Assembly (NCBI GenBank): GCA_050747525.1
Contig: JBOGOC010000101.1
Span: forward strand, 1-40,703
Direction: 5' to 3'
Length of the DNA: 40,703 nucleotides
Source of the DNA: JBOGOC01 sp050747525
Lineage (GTDB): Bacteria > Acidobacteriota > Polarisedimenticolia > JACPZX01 > DASXTC01
Made by a program: the position numbers and the translations under genes. Below, in pieces: positions 1-9,000 of the stretch (positions within the stretch are counted from its first letter, which is position 1; each line of letters begins with the position of its first letter). The notes below the pieces were generated by a model. That model was not told the DNA's origin, ran no database searches, and saw only the letters and a list, made by a program, of their open reading frames with translations.

Positions 1-723
1 GCCCCCGTACCCGAACGACGGCGCGCTCGACGTCCCGGCCGGCGGGATCGCGCGGTTCCCCGTGATGGTGTTGTTGGTGATGAGGGCGGCCCCTACCGCC
101 ACGTACACTCCCGCCCCTCTCATGTCCTTGTTATGGGGCGCCGGCCCCGACAGCACGTTGTTGGTGATGATGTTGTTCATGATGGTGGGCGAGCTGAACA
201 CGTAGATCCCCCCGCCCGCGATCTTGTTCTCCCCGCCGGTACTCTGCAGCAGTCCCGCCCCGCCCGTGATCGTGAACCCGTCCAGCACCGTGGACGGCGT
301 GTGCCCCGACGCCAGCGTCACCACCGTGCACTGGTTCCCGGCGCGCTTCGTGCAGAAGTCGTTCTCCGTGCAGGGCTGGTTGGCCGCGTCGATCGTCGTT
401 GCCCCGGCGCCGTTCTGCGAGATCAGGCTCACCCCGGGGCGCATCCGGACCGCTTCGTGGTAGATCCCCGGCGCCACGCTCACCGTGTCGCCGCTCACCG
501 CCACGCAGATCGCGTCCTGGATCCTGCAGTAAGGACTGGCCTGCGTCCCCGAGCCGGTGGCCGGGCAGGTGGCGTCATCCACGTAGCGCGTCGTCCCCAC
601 GGCCGAGACGCGCAGCCCGGCCAGTCCTAGAAGGAGCATGAGCCCGGCCATCGCGACGGTGAGTAGGCGAGGGCGGCGAAGCGGATGTCTTTGACTGGCC
701 TGAATTTGACGAATGCCGCCCAT
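1..723 (-). CDS. Exported right-handed beta-helix (PbH1/DUF1565-like) protein, 3' truncated
   Basis: This open frame runs off the left edge, so only the N-terminal 241 residues are seen. The chosen ATG (721-723) gives a basic N-region followed by a hydrophobic stretch LLTVAMAGLMLLLGLAGL, a credible Sec signal peptide; a second in-frame ATG at 651 would leave only a short hydrophobic start. The mature part begins RYVDDATCPATGSGTQASPY and continues through a gDtVsVapGiYhE motif and several short Asn-rich coils (IMNNIITNNV, ITNNTITGN), the ladder pattern of parallel beta-helix surface proteins. Such folds are common in polysaccharide lyases and adhesins, but no catalytic site can be named here. 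Neither start has a good Shine-Dalgarno. It is divergent from the Cys-rich gene at 1065. Confidence 0.8.
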   Translation of the reverse strand, partial: MGGIRQIQASQRHPLRRPRLLTVAMAGLMLLLGLAGLRVSAVGTTRYVDDATCPATGSGTQASPYCRIQDAICVAVSGDTVSVAPGIYHEAVRMRPGVSLISQNGAGATTIDAANQPCTENDFCTKRAGNQCTVVTLASGHTPSTVLDGFTITGGAGLLQSTGGENKIAGGGIYVFSSPTIMNNIITNNVLSGPAPHNKDMRGAGVYVAVGAALITNNTITGNRAIPPAGTSSAPSFGYGG

Positions 724-837
724 CCGGGAGAGCCCGGGCGGCCCAGAAGACGGACCCCCCGCGCCCCATCCTCCGAGGCCACATGGTCGTTCTGTTGGTA
801 GTATCTCGGTGAACCGCCCTCTGTCAGGACTTGCTGT

Positions 838-865
838 CATATACCGTGTTTCCCGTGCCCGTCAA
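838..865 (-). promoter_or_regulatory. sigma70-like promoter for the beta-helix gene
   Basis: On the minus strand TTGACG (865-860), a 16-bp spacer and TATATG (843-838). The expected start near 831 leaves a leader of about 108 nt before the ATG at 723. The spacer resembles that of the plus promoter at 988-1015 (both contain GGGAAA and end CGG before the -10), which suggests shared regulation. Confidence 0.5.
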
Positions 866-908
866 GGACTGTTGTTGGGGCCGGCTCATGGGCTTAATAT
901 CCATGGCT

Positions 909-932
909 GTTCATGTTGTTTCGACCATGAAC
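909..932. promoter_or_regulatory. Inverted repeat, possible operator
   Basis: GTTCATG (909-915) and CATGAAC (926-932) are perfect 7-bp inverted half-sites with a 10-bp spacer. They lie between the two divergent promoters, where a shared regulator would bind. No known regulator consensus is claimed. Confidence 0.3.
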
Positions 933-987
933 GGCGCCCCCCATTGACCGGTATTTAGAAATGACTGGTCGAGGCCGCGATTGGGCC

Positions 988-1015
988 TTGACAGGCGGGA
1001 AAGTCGCGGTACATT
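988..1015 (+). promoter_or_regulatory. sigma70-like promoter for the Cys-rich gene
   Basis: TTGACA (988-993), a 16-bp spacer and TACATT (1010-1015). Transcription would start near 1022, giving a leader of about 43 nt that carries a strong Shine-Dalgarno (AGGAGGGG at 1053-1060). Confidence 0.6.
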
Positions 1016-1064
1016 GCAGTCAACTCGGGTTTCTTTCTCGATTCTGTGTGCCAGGAGGGGCTGT

Positions 1065-1376
1065 ATGCCGAAGTACGCAAGAGGGGGGTTGAGGATTCTG
1101 GGCGTCCTGGCTCTGGCCGCCGTGATGGCGCCGGCCGCGATCACGCTCGCGTCCGATGCCGGCCGGGATTTCTCGCGCTGCATCGGGGTGTGCAACGACC
1201 TGCGCCAGGCGTGTACGGCCAACTGCACTCCGGTCTGCACGTCGCTGCACCCGGTGGATCTGGTCGCCCGCGCCGCGTGCGTCTCGACTTGCACTGCGCT
1301 GTGCGATACCGAGTCGGATGACTGCAAGGCAGTCTGCAAGGCGATCAAGAACAACCCTTGCCCGACGGAGCCGTAA
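1065..1376 (+). CDS. Small exported cysteine-rich protein, 103 aa
   Basis: The ATG at 1065 is preceded by AGGAGGGG with a 4-nt gap, so it is preferred over upstream in-frame starts. Residues 1-35 form a signal peptide (basic MPKYARGG then LRILGVLALAAVMAPAAITLA). The remaining ~68 residues contain 11 cysteines, mostly spaced CxxxC: SRCIGVC, QACTANCTPVC, AACVSTCTALC, DDCKAVC and a final NPC. The pattern suggests disulfide-bonded helical hairpins or metal binding outside the cytoplasm; the odd cysteine could pair between molecules. I do not recognise the family and propose no function. It has its own promoter (988-1015) and a perfect hairpin terminator (1394-1440), so it is a monocistronic unit, probably well expressed. 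Confidence 0.8.
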   Translation: MPKYARGGLRILGVLALAAVMAPAAITLASDAGRDFSRCIGVCNDLRQACTANCTPVCTSLHPVDLVARAACVSTCTALCDTESDDCKAVCKAIKNNPCPTEP

Positions 1377-1393
1377 CCAACACAGGGAAATAG

Positions 1394-1440
1394 GCAAACA
1401 CCCTTCTTCGCGCGAGCCGCGAAGAAGGGTGTTTGCTTTT
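1394..1440. terminator. Perfect 19-bp hairpin terminator, serves both convergent genes
   Basis: Bases 1394-1412 pair perfectly with 1418-1436 around a 5-nt loop, followed by TTTT (1437-1440). It lies 17 nt after the Cys-rich stop and abuts the stop of the minus-strand TPR gene (1440). On the minus strand the stem is followed by a shorter U-containing tail, so it may work bidirectionally. Confidence 0.9.
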
Positions 1441-2744
1441 CAAGGGGCCTGCTGCCTCGCCTCTTCCTCGAGCTCCCGCATCAGTTTTTCCAGGCGCGAC
1501 GAGATCCCGTCCACCTTCCGAAGCGCCTGCGCGTAGGCCATGGCCTCGCGGGGCCGGCCCTGGGATCGCAGGTGCTTCACAACGTTCTCGTACATGCGAG
1601 GCTCCGAAGGGAACCGGCGCACCGCGGCAATCAGGACCTTCTCCGCCTCCTCGGGGCGCCCCAGGATCACCAGCTCGCGCCCCAACGACTCGTAGACCCC
1701 CGCGGAATCGGGTTGCAGGGTCAGGTGTTTCTGGAAGCTCGCCCGCGCCGCTTCGTGCTCACCTAGCCTGGACAGTGCCTCTCCCGAGTAGGACAGGGAC
1801 AGGGCCCCCCACGCCGTATCATGGCCGGCGTCGGCGGCCTTCTTCAGCGGCTCGAGGCTCTCGCGCCAGAGTCCCTGGCGCTGGAGGATCTCGCCCAGGG
1901 CCACATCGCACTCCTGCTCCAGCTCGCGGCCATCCTGGGCACGCAGATCCTGGTAGGCGCGGATCGCCTCCTCATAGCGCGAGAGCCGTGTCAGGATCTC
2001 CGCCCGGGCCCGCAGGGACTGGGCGGGCTCGACGTGGGGGCTGCGCGAGGAATCATCGATCCCTTCCAGGATCGGCTCTGCCATCTCCTCGATGAACTCC
2101 TTGCTCTCCACCTGAGGGTGGCCGTACAGGGCCGGGAGCAGCCCGAAGCTGGCGCGGATCTCTCTGGCCGCGTCCTGTTTCATGCCGCACTTCCAGTAGA
2201 GCTCGGCCAGGAACTCGTGGTAGTAGTAGTACCCGGGCGCCATCTCGAGCGCCTTGAGCGCCGCGGCCGCAACCACCCGATCCAGTGGGTCCAGCCCCGC
2301 GGGCTTCTCTTCCTGGGTGACGGCCGGAGCCTCTCCCGCTCTGCGCAGCCGTTCCAGCCTCTCGTTGGCGCTCTTGAACGATCGGTGCAGCATGGCGATG
2401 TTGAACCAGCCGAGCTCATCGGCGGGATTGAGCGCGATGGCAGCGGTCACCCCGGACATTCCGAATCCGAAGACACCCATTGTGGAGCGCCCCTCCAGCG
2501 TTCTCAGGGGGAGACCGTTGGCCTGCGCCAGGCGGACCACCTGAGCCACCAGCAGGTAACCCTGCGCGTTGCGCGGCGACCACCAGATGGAGGCGCGGGC
2601 CGCGGGGAGCGCGGTCTCCACGTCGGCGTCCAGCAGGGCCGTGTCGGTGAGATGGGCATGATGGAAGGTGGCGATCTTGACGATGCCGAACCAGGTGTTG
2701 ATCAACAGAAGGACGATGATGACGGCCGGGACCAGGCGCCTCAT
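1440..2744 (-). CDS. TPR membrane protein paired with O-antigen ligase-like gene
   Basis: This 434-residue protein starts at the ATG 2744, which overlaps the TGA of the upstream ligase gene by 4 nt (ATGA), indicating translational coupling. Residues 4-20 (LVPAVIIVLLLINTWFG) are one N-terminal membrane anchor; the rest should be outside the inner membrane. The C-terminal half carries TPR-like helix pairs with the A/G-Y/L pattern (EEAIRAYQDLRAQDG, ESLEPLKKAADAGHDTAWGAL, EHEAARASFQKHLTLQPDSAGVYESLG, EEAEKVLIAAVRRFPSEPRMYENV). O-antigen ligase/polymerase-like proteins are often fused to, or encoded beside, such TPR regions, so it probably scaffolds polysaccharide export or ligation. A longer in-frame extension upstream lies inside the ligase gene and is not used. 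Confidence 0.75.
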   Translation of the reverse strand: MRRLVPAVIIVLLLINTWFGIVKIATFHHAHLTDTALLDADVETALPAARASIWWSPRNAQGYLLVAQVVRLAQANGLPLRTLEGRSTMGVFGFGMSGVTAAIALNPADELGWFNIAMLHRSFKSANERLERLRRAGEAPAVTQEEKPAGLDPLDRVVAAAALKALEMAPGYYYYHEFLAELYWKCGMKQDAAREIRASFGLLPALYGHPQVESKEFIEEMAEPILEGIDDSSRSPHVEPAQSLRARAEILTRLSRYEEAIRAYQDLRAQDGRELEQECDVALGEILQRQGLWRESLEPLKKAADAGHDTAWGALSLSYSGEALSRLGEHEAARASFQKHLTLQPDSAGVYESLGRELVILGRPEEAEKVLIAAVRRFPSEPRMYENVVKHLRSQGRPREAMAYAQALRKVDGISSRLEKLMRELEEEARQQAP

Positions 2745-4261
2745 GACGGCTCCACGCTCCTGCGGGAACCGCGTGACGCCAGCGCCACCAGGTTGAGCAG
2801 GGCGGCCGCCAGGATCGGAACGAGCACGCCGTTGGCGGGGATCTGAAGGTTCGCGTTGGTGACCGAATGAAGGAAGAGCCCGGCCATCCCCGCGGCCGCC
2901 CCGATGTAGAGGTGCCGCTCGGGCTGCCCCTTCAGCGCTGCAGGCCTGGCCACGCGAAGCAGCCAGGCCCCGGCTCCCCATATCAGCAGAATCGCGCCGG
3001 GGATCCCCATGTCGCACACCAGCTCGAGGTACTCGTTGTCCAGATGGGTCGACCATAACTCGCCCGGCGGGGCGTGGCGCATGAAGGCGAACTGGAAGGT
3101 GCCGAGGCCGGTCCCGATGAGGGCGTTCTGCTCGATCATCGGAATGCTCCGCTTCCACTCTTCGATACGGTGCTGCAGCGACGGGACCCCGTGTCCTTCG
3201 GCCAGCGTTCCCACTCGCTCGATCAGCGCCTCCGGGCCGAGCCACATCAGGAAGACCGCGCTGACGGCCAGAACCGCTGCGAGCAGCCCCACTTCGCCAA
3301 CGGACCGGCCGTAGTAGAGAAGCAACCCCGCCAGGATCAGCATGGCGAACCCGGTCGAGAGGATCCCCCCGCGCGACAGGGAGAAGAAGATTCCCACGCT
3401 GATCCCCACGGCGGCCGCCCCCCACAGCAGGAGGCGCGGAAGCTCCTCGGAGCGTCCCTCCCTCAGACGGCGCAGAGACGCCAGGGCCATCCCCGCCGCC
3501 ACGGCCACCCACACGGCCGCGAAGGCGGCGTAGGTGTTGCGTTCCACGAACGGTCCGAAGATGTTCAGGTGGCTCGTCTCGCGCACCCAGTAGAGCTTTC
3601 CGGTCCAGGTGAGCTTCTGGACGATCCCGAAGACCGAGACCGCCAGGGCGCTGAAGGTCCCCACCACCATGAGACGCGCGATACGCTCGCGCGTGTTGTA
3701 GTGGGCGAGGACCGCCGCGAACACACCGACGTAGCACAGGAAGAGGGTGAGGTTGAGGCGCGTCTCATGAGGATAGATGCTCAAAGGACGCCGGACCCCC
3801 GGCGGGATCGGAAACGGCGGCTCTCCCGCCTCCATGGCCGGCGGCAGGGGCTTCGCGTCCTCAGGGACGGGAGGAAGCGCGTCCGCCTGGTCGGCGATGA
3901 GCCAGGGGACCAGATCCTCGCCCCGGAAGTCCTTGCCTTCCGCATATCCGGGAAGGGTGCCGGCGTACAGCGCGTGCGTGGCCGGTGAGATACGCGCGAT
4001 CCAGGCGGGCGGCAGCGGGATGAGCTGCACCACCACCAGCACGACGAACACGCCGATCGGCACCCAGATCCCGAGGCCGGCGCGCGCGCGGCGCATCGGA
4101 GTGGAGCCGCGCTGCCGGAACCGGTCGAGCGCCCAGGTCGCGGTGACGATGCCGGCCACGATCTGGAGCACCCCGAGCGCCCAGCCTTCCACACCGCCGA
4201 AGGCGAACGGGGTGAAGATCAGAAGAAAGGAGATTCCCGCTTCGATGATGACGCCCGGCAC
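2741..4261 (-). CDS. O-antigen ligase/polymerase-like membrane protein (Wzy_C)
   Basis: This 506-residue protein has about ten to twelve hydrophobic segments and the Wzy_C/WaaL signature region: FVERNTYAAF (~238-247), SLSRGG (~294-299), QHRIEEWKRSIPMI then GTGLGTF (~383-389), and THLDNEYLELVCDMGIPG (~405-422). Members of this superfamily join lipid-linked glycan to lipid A core or polymerise glycan repeats in the periplasm; sequence alone does not tell which. A Pro-rich soluble loop occupies about residues 90-165. It starts at GTG 4261; no ATG is available in frame. There is no Shine-Dalgarno, but TAAGAT ends 7 nt upstream, consistent with a leaderless start. It is followed by the TPR gene with ATGA overlap. 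Confidence 0.8.
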   Translation of the reverse strand: MPGVIIEAGISFLLIFTPFAFGGVEGWALGVLQIVAGIVTATWALDRFRQRGSTPMRRARAGLGIWVPIGVFVVLVVVQLIPLPPAWIARISPATHALYAGTLPGYAEGKDFRGEDLVPWLIADQADALPPVPEDAKPLPPAMEAGEPPFPIPPGVRRPLSIYPHETRLNLTLFLCYVGVFAAVLAHYNTRERIARLMVVGTFSALAVSVFGIVQKLTWTGKLYWVRETSHLNIFGPFVERNTYAAFAAVWVAVAAGMALASLRRLREGRSEELPRLLLWGAAAVGISVGIFFSLSRGGILSTGFAMLILAGLLLYYGRSVGEVGLLAAVLAVSAVFLMWLGPEALIERVGTLAEGHGVPSLQHRIEEWKRSIPMIEQNALIGTGLGTFQFAFMRHAPPGELWSTHLDNEYLELVCDMGIPGAILLIWGAGAWLLRVARPAALKGQPERHLYIGAAAGMAGLFLHSVTNANLQIPANGVLVPILAAALLNLVALASRGSRRSVEPS

Positions 4262-4268
4262 GGCGCCG

Positions 4269-4274
4269 ATCTTA
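4269..4274 (-). promoter_or_regulatory. -10-like TAAGAT close to the ligase start
   Basis: TAAGAT (TANNNT) on the minus strand ends 7 nt before the GTG at 4261, which would place the transcription start at or next to the start codon. One of a recurring set in this window (see 32464, 36008, 14667, 11516, 27403). Confidence 0.35.
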
Positions 4275-4320
4275 GCATGCCCTTGCTTACTCGCGGGATC
4301 GTGTGGATGATGGCCCTCTT

Positions 4321-4737
4321 ATGACGGACACCGGCCCTCTGCTGGAGGAATGCGCCGCCCGACTTCGCCCGTTCGAGAGGGCCAGGGTCGGGCGCGCCGG
4401 ATGCGGGGTCTCGCTGGTGGTCATGGCGGCGATGGCCGTCCTGGTCTACGCAGGCCTCTGGCCGGTGGGCGAGAGGTGGGGAGCGGGGTTCCGCACGGTG
4501 GTCGTGTCGGGCCTGGCCACCGCCGTGCTGTTCTTCATGGTGATGGCGGCCTTCGAGCATTTCCGGGAGCGGGAGGTCTGGCGGCGCCTGCTGCGGCACA
4601 TGCGAGAACGGGGGGTCGACCGCCAGACCCTGAGTCAGGCCGCCCAGGCACGTGCGTCACGACATCCCGGGGGGACGCGCCTTGCCGCGCTGCTGAAGGA
4701 TCCCCCGCCCACCCAGGATGGACCCGCACCGTCCTGA
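4321..4737 (+). CDS. Small two-TM membrane protein, unknown
   Basis: 138 residues from the ATG at 4321; a GTG at 4303 would add six. Two hydrophobic segments are clear (~28-44, GCGVSLVVMAAMAVLVYAGL; ~60-77, VVVSGLATAVLFFMVMAAF), followed by a basic, helical cytoplasmic tail (FREREVWRRLLRHMRERGVDRQTL) and a flexible end. I do not recognise the family. Its 3' end overlaps the next gene by 20 nt (4718-4737), so the two are probably cotranscribed; a role with the neighbouring glycosyltransferase is only positional inference. It is divergent from the O-antigen ligase gene. Confidence 0.65.
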   Translation: MTDTGPLLEECAARLRPFERARVGRAGCGVSLVVMAAMAVLVYAGLWPVGERWGAGFRTVVVSGLATAVLFFMVMAAFEHFREREVWRRLLRHMRERGVDRQTLSQAAQARASRHPGGTRLAALLKDPPPTQDGPAPS

Positions 4738-6076
4738 GCCCCTCCGGGCTGACGCCCTCGGGGGAACGGCCCTGCTCCTGCCGGCCACCGCGGTGGCGCT
4801 CTTCGTGGTGTGCGCGGCCGCCTGGTCGCTGGCCGTCCCTGCGTTCGAATCCCCCGACGAGATAGGCCACGCCCGCTACGTCAACTTCCTCCGCGAGCAG
4901 CGGCGCCTCCCCCAGCCCGGAGCGCAGGCCGCCGGCGAGGCGCACCAGCCACCTCTCTACTATGCGCTGGCGGCCGGGCTGAGCACAGCGGCCGGCTGGG
5001 GCCCGATCGACGTGGACGCCGGGAGGAACCCTCGGTTCGTCTGGTACGGCGGGGACGGGATGGCCAAGTACGCGCATCACGCAGGCGAGCGCCCCCCGCT
5101 CACCGGCACCGCGGGCACGCTCCATCGTCTGCGGCTGATGTCGGTCGCGCTGGCCGCGGCCACGGCGCTCCTGGTCTTCCTCATGGGGCGGCTGGCCGGA
5201 ATGACCCCGTCCGCGGCCGGGCTGGTGTGCGGGCTGGTCGCCTTCACTCCGCAGTTCACTTTCATCTCGGCCAGCCTCAACAACGACAACCTGGCCAACC
5301 TGGCGGGGGCCGGATGCCTGTGCCTGCTGCTGGCCGCGCTGCGATCCCCGCGCACCGCCGGCCTGTGGTGGATGGCCGGGGCGGCCGCGGGGCTGGGACT
5401 GCTGGCCAAGTTCACGACGGCCACCCTGCTGGCCTGCGGCGTGCTGGCCGCCCTGGCCGTGGGCCGTGCCGCAGGGACCAACCTCCGCACCACCATGGTC
5501 GGGTTCCTGGCGCCCGCCCTGATCCTGCCGGCCCCCCTGCTGTGGTGGAACCAGATCCACTGGGGCGATCCGTTCGGCACCGCAGCGCAGGCGGCCACCC
5601 TCCCGCAGCTGCTCGATCCCAAGTCGCTCTTCTCCTCATACTTCGTGCTGGAGTTCCCGCGCGTGCTGTTCAGCTCGTTCTGGGGGACGTTCGGCTGGAT
5701 GTCCTTCCCCATGCCCCGATGGGTCGATCTGGCGTTCGCCGGACTGACCGCCGCGGGGTTGACCGGGCTTCTGCTGGCCGCGCGGCGAGGGGCCCTCACC
5801 AAGGTTCATGCTCTGCTGGGTGCGGCCGCGGCGATCCAGCTGGCGCAGGTGGTGATCTACAACCTGACCTTCACGCAGGCGCAGGGCCGGTTCCTGTTCC
5901 CCGTCATCGGCGCGGTCATGCTGCTGCTGGGAACGGGGCTCGGCGAGCTATGGCAGCGATGGAGTGCGCCTCTGGCGCCGCGCGGAGCCGTGGCGCTTCT
6001 CGTCCTCATGGCCGCGGCGAACCTGGCCGTGCTCTTCCTCTGGGTGGTCCCCGGTTATGTCTCCGCCGGAGGCTGA
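4718..6076 (+). CDS. GT-C-type membrane glycosyltransferase (DUF2142/GT39-like)
   Basis: 452 residues, polytopic. After the first TM helix (~20-38) comes the extracytoplasmic loop signature FESPDEIGHARYVNFL (~43-58) with the paired acidic residues typical of GT-C enzymes, followed by HQPPLYYALAAG (~76-87), the xHPPLYY-like motif of lipid-phosphosugar-dependent glycosyltransferases. SLNNDNLANL (~186-195) is another conserved patch. Roughly ten TM segments follow. Such proteins transfer sugars from polyprenyl-phosphate donors on the outer face of the inner membrane. It overlaps the upstream gene by 20 nt and its last 129 nt lie antisense to the end of uvrA. It is short for the family, so it may be a DUF2142-type protein of undefined acceptor. 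Confidence 0.7.
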   Translation: MDPHRPEPLRADALGGTALLLPATAVALFVVCAAAWSLAVPAFESPDEIGHARYVNFLREQRRLPQPGAQAAGEAHQPPLYYALAAGLSTAAGWGPIDVDAGRNPRFVWYGGDGMAKYAHHAGERPPLTGTAGTLHRLRLMSVALAAATALLVFLMGRLAGMTPSAAGLVCGLVAFTPQFTFISASLNNDNLANLAGAGCLCLLLAALRSPRTAGLWWMAGAAAGLGLLAKFTTATLLACGVLAALAVGRAAGTNLRTTMVGFLAPALILPAPLLWWNQIHWGDPFGTAAQAATLPQLLDPKSLFSSYFVLEFPRVLFSSFWGTFGWMSFPMPRWVDLAFAGLTAAGLTGLLLAARRGALTKVHALLGAAAAIQLAQVVIYNLTFTQAQGRFLFPVIGAVMLLLGTGLGELWQRWSAPLAPRGAVALLVLMAAANLAVLFLWVVPGYVSAGG

Positions 6077-9000
6077 GGCGTGCTTCTCGAAGAAGGCCGC
6101 GAGGCAGGCCCCGGTGCGTGACCTGGAGGTCGCCGCGATCTGAGCGGGCGATCCCGCGGCCACCACCCGGCCGCCGTCGGCGCCTCCGCCGGGTCCCAGA
6201 TCGATCACGTGGTCGCAGGCCGCGATGACCGACAGGTTGTGCTCGATCATCACGACGGTTTGCCCTTGATCGACGAGCCGGTGAAGCGCCGCCATCAGCC
6301 GGTCCACGTCGGCCATGTGCAGACCCGTCGTCGGCTCATCCAGCACATAGAGAGTGGCCACCCGGGACGGCTTCCCCAGCTCCTCGGCCAGCTTCACGCG
6401 CTGCGCCTCTCCTCCCGAGAGCGTGGGGGACGCCTGCCCCAGGGTGAGGTAGCCGAGGCCCAGATCGTTCATGATTTCCATGAAGCGATGGACCTGGGGG
6501 ACGTTCTCGAAGACGGTCCGCGCCTCCGCGACGGTCAGCTCCAGCACGTCGGCCATGCTCCTCCCTTTGAATCGCGCTTCCAGCGTCTCGGGGTTGTAGC
6601 GGTGTCCGCCGCAGACGTCGCAGGAGACCCACACGTCGGGCAGGAACGACATCTCCACCTTCACGCGCCCCTGACCAGCGCATCCCTCGCACCGCCCTCC
6701 CGCCACGTTGAAGGAGAAGCGGCTGGCCGTGTAGCCGCGGGCGCGTGACTCGGGAAGCTCGGAGAAGAGCCTCCGGATCGCGTCGAAGCACCCCACGTAC
6801 GAGGCGGGTGTGGAGCGAGGGGTCTTGCCGATGGGGCTCTGATCCACCTCCACCACCCTGCCGATGGCCTCCAGACCGCGCAGCTCGCGGTGGTCCCCGG
6901 CGGCGCGCGCGTCGCCGTTCAGCCGCCGGCGCACCGCTTGGTAGAGCACGTCGCGCACCAGCGTGCTCTTGCCCGAGCCCGAGACCCCGGTCACGCAGGT
7001 CAGGCTGGCCAGCGGGAAGTCCACGTCGATGTTCTTCAGGTTGTGCTGTCTCGCGCCGACGACGCGCAGCCAGCCGCCGGCCGGCCTCGGAGTCCGCCGC
7101 GGGCCTTCGCGCGACGACGACAGGCACCGGCCGGTCAGCGAATCGGGCGTGGCCACGATGCGGCCGACGGGGCCCGCCGCCACCACCCGGCCTCCATCGC
7201 GCCCCGCGCCGGGGCCCAGGTCCACCAGCCAGTCGGCCGCGCGGATAGTCTCCTCGTCATGCTCCACCACGACGATGGTGTTGCCACGGTCCCGCAGATC
7301 GATCAGCGTGCGCAGCAGCCGATCGTTGTCGGCCGGATGCAGGCCGATGGTGGGCTCGTCCAGGATGTAGCAGACCCCCGTGAGGTTGGAGCCCAGCTGC
7401 GCCGCCAGGCGGATGCGCTGGCCTTCGCCGCCCGAGAGCGTCGGCACGGAGCGGTCCAGGGTCAAGTAGCCCAGCCCCACCGACTCGAGGAACTCCAGCC
7501 GCGGCCGGATCTCGCGCAGGATGTCGGCGCCGATGAGCGCCGAGCGCCCCGACAGCTTCAGCGATCTGACCCAGGCCAGCGCCTGGCCGACCGGCAGCGC
7601 CGTCACGTCGCCGATGCCGGTCGAGGCCACCTTCACCGACCTGCTCTCGGGACGAAGGCGCGTCCCCTGGCACGCCGGGCACGCCGGCGCCTCGCTGTCG
7701 CGCCCCTCCCACTCGTCGGATTCCGCGGGATGCCCGTTCTGCTCATCGCCTTCGCCCGGCCCGTGCGGGTCGCTGGTGCCGTAGCCGGCGCAGGCGGAAC
7801 AGGCGCCGTGGCGACTGTTGAACGAGAACTGCTGGGGATCCAGATCGGGGAACGAGATCCGGCACCGCAGGCAGGTGCGCTCGCGCGCGTAGAACTTCTG
7901 ATCGCGCGCGCCCGCCCCGTGAGGCGCCATGTACAGCGCCCCCTGCCCCACCTCCAGCGCACGATCCACGAGGGCCTCGATGGCGCGGCGCCTGCGCGCG
8001 GTCACCTCCACGAGCCCCACCAGCACGTCGATGCTGTGCTCGCGGTAGCGATCCAGTGTCGTGACCTTGCTCAGGTCCTCGAAGCGCCCGTCGATGCGCG
8101 CCATGCGGAACCCGCCGGCGCGCAGCCGCTCCAGCACGTCCCGGTGGGACCCCTTGCGGTTCACCAGCACCGGAGCGAACACGCGGGCCAGGCGCCCCGC
8201 CGCGTGGCGGATCATGTCCTCCACCATCTCGCCGACGCTCCAGGCGGCTACCGCCGCGCCGCACTGATGGCAATGGCGGATCCCCGCGCGCGCGTACAGC
8301 AGCCGGAGGTAGTGATGGATCTCGGTCACGGTGGCCACCGTCGACTTGCGGCCTCCGCGCGACAGGCGCTGCTCGATGCTGATGGTGGGCGGAATCCCTT
8401 GCACCAGATCCACGTCGGGCCTGTGCAGCTGGCGGACGTACTGGCGCGCGTAGGCCGACAGCGTGTCGATGTAGCGCCTCTGTCCCTCGGCGAACAGCAC
8501 GTCGAAGGCCAGCGTCGACTTGCCCGAGCCCGACAGCCCGGTCACCACCACCAGCTTGTCGCGCGGGATCTCCACGTCGATCCCCTTGAGGTTGTGCTCC
8601 CGAGCGCCGACGATGCGGATCGACGCCGCCATCTCCGGGGCCGCTTCGGCGACCGCCGTTGCCGGCTGCGGCGGTACGGGCCGCGCCAGGAGGGCCTCCA
8701 CCAGGAAGGCGCCGGTCACCGACTCGCCGCGGCGCCCCGCCTCCGCCACCTGCTCGGGGGTCCCCTGGGCCACGATCCGGCCACCCTGGTCCCCCGCTTC
8801 GGGCCCCATGTCCACGATCCAGTCGGCGCACCGCAGCACGTCCAGGTTGTGCTCGATGACCACCACCGAGTTGCCGGACCGGATGAGCCGATCCAACGCC
8901 GACAGAAGGATCCCCACATCGCGCGCGTGCAGTCCTGTGGTGGGCTCGTCGAAAAGGAACAGCAGCCCGCCCCGCCCTCCCGCGGCCAGGTGCTTCGCCA

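Larger units (their letters stand above)
724..1064. other. Divergent intergenic region, no gene
   Basis: No coding frame with an initiation signal is visible here. The stretch holds two back-to-back promoter candidates (minus at 838-865, plus at 988-1015) and a perfect inverted repeat between them (909-932). Confidence 0.6.

Noticed and set aside
2745..3737. Upstream extension of the TPR gene to a 765-residue protein
   Set aside because: The added part is an alternative frame of the ligase gene and is low-complexity; the ATG at 2744 with ATGA overlap and a TM helix is the natural start.
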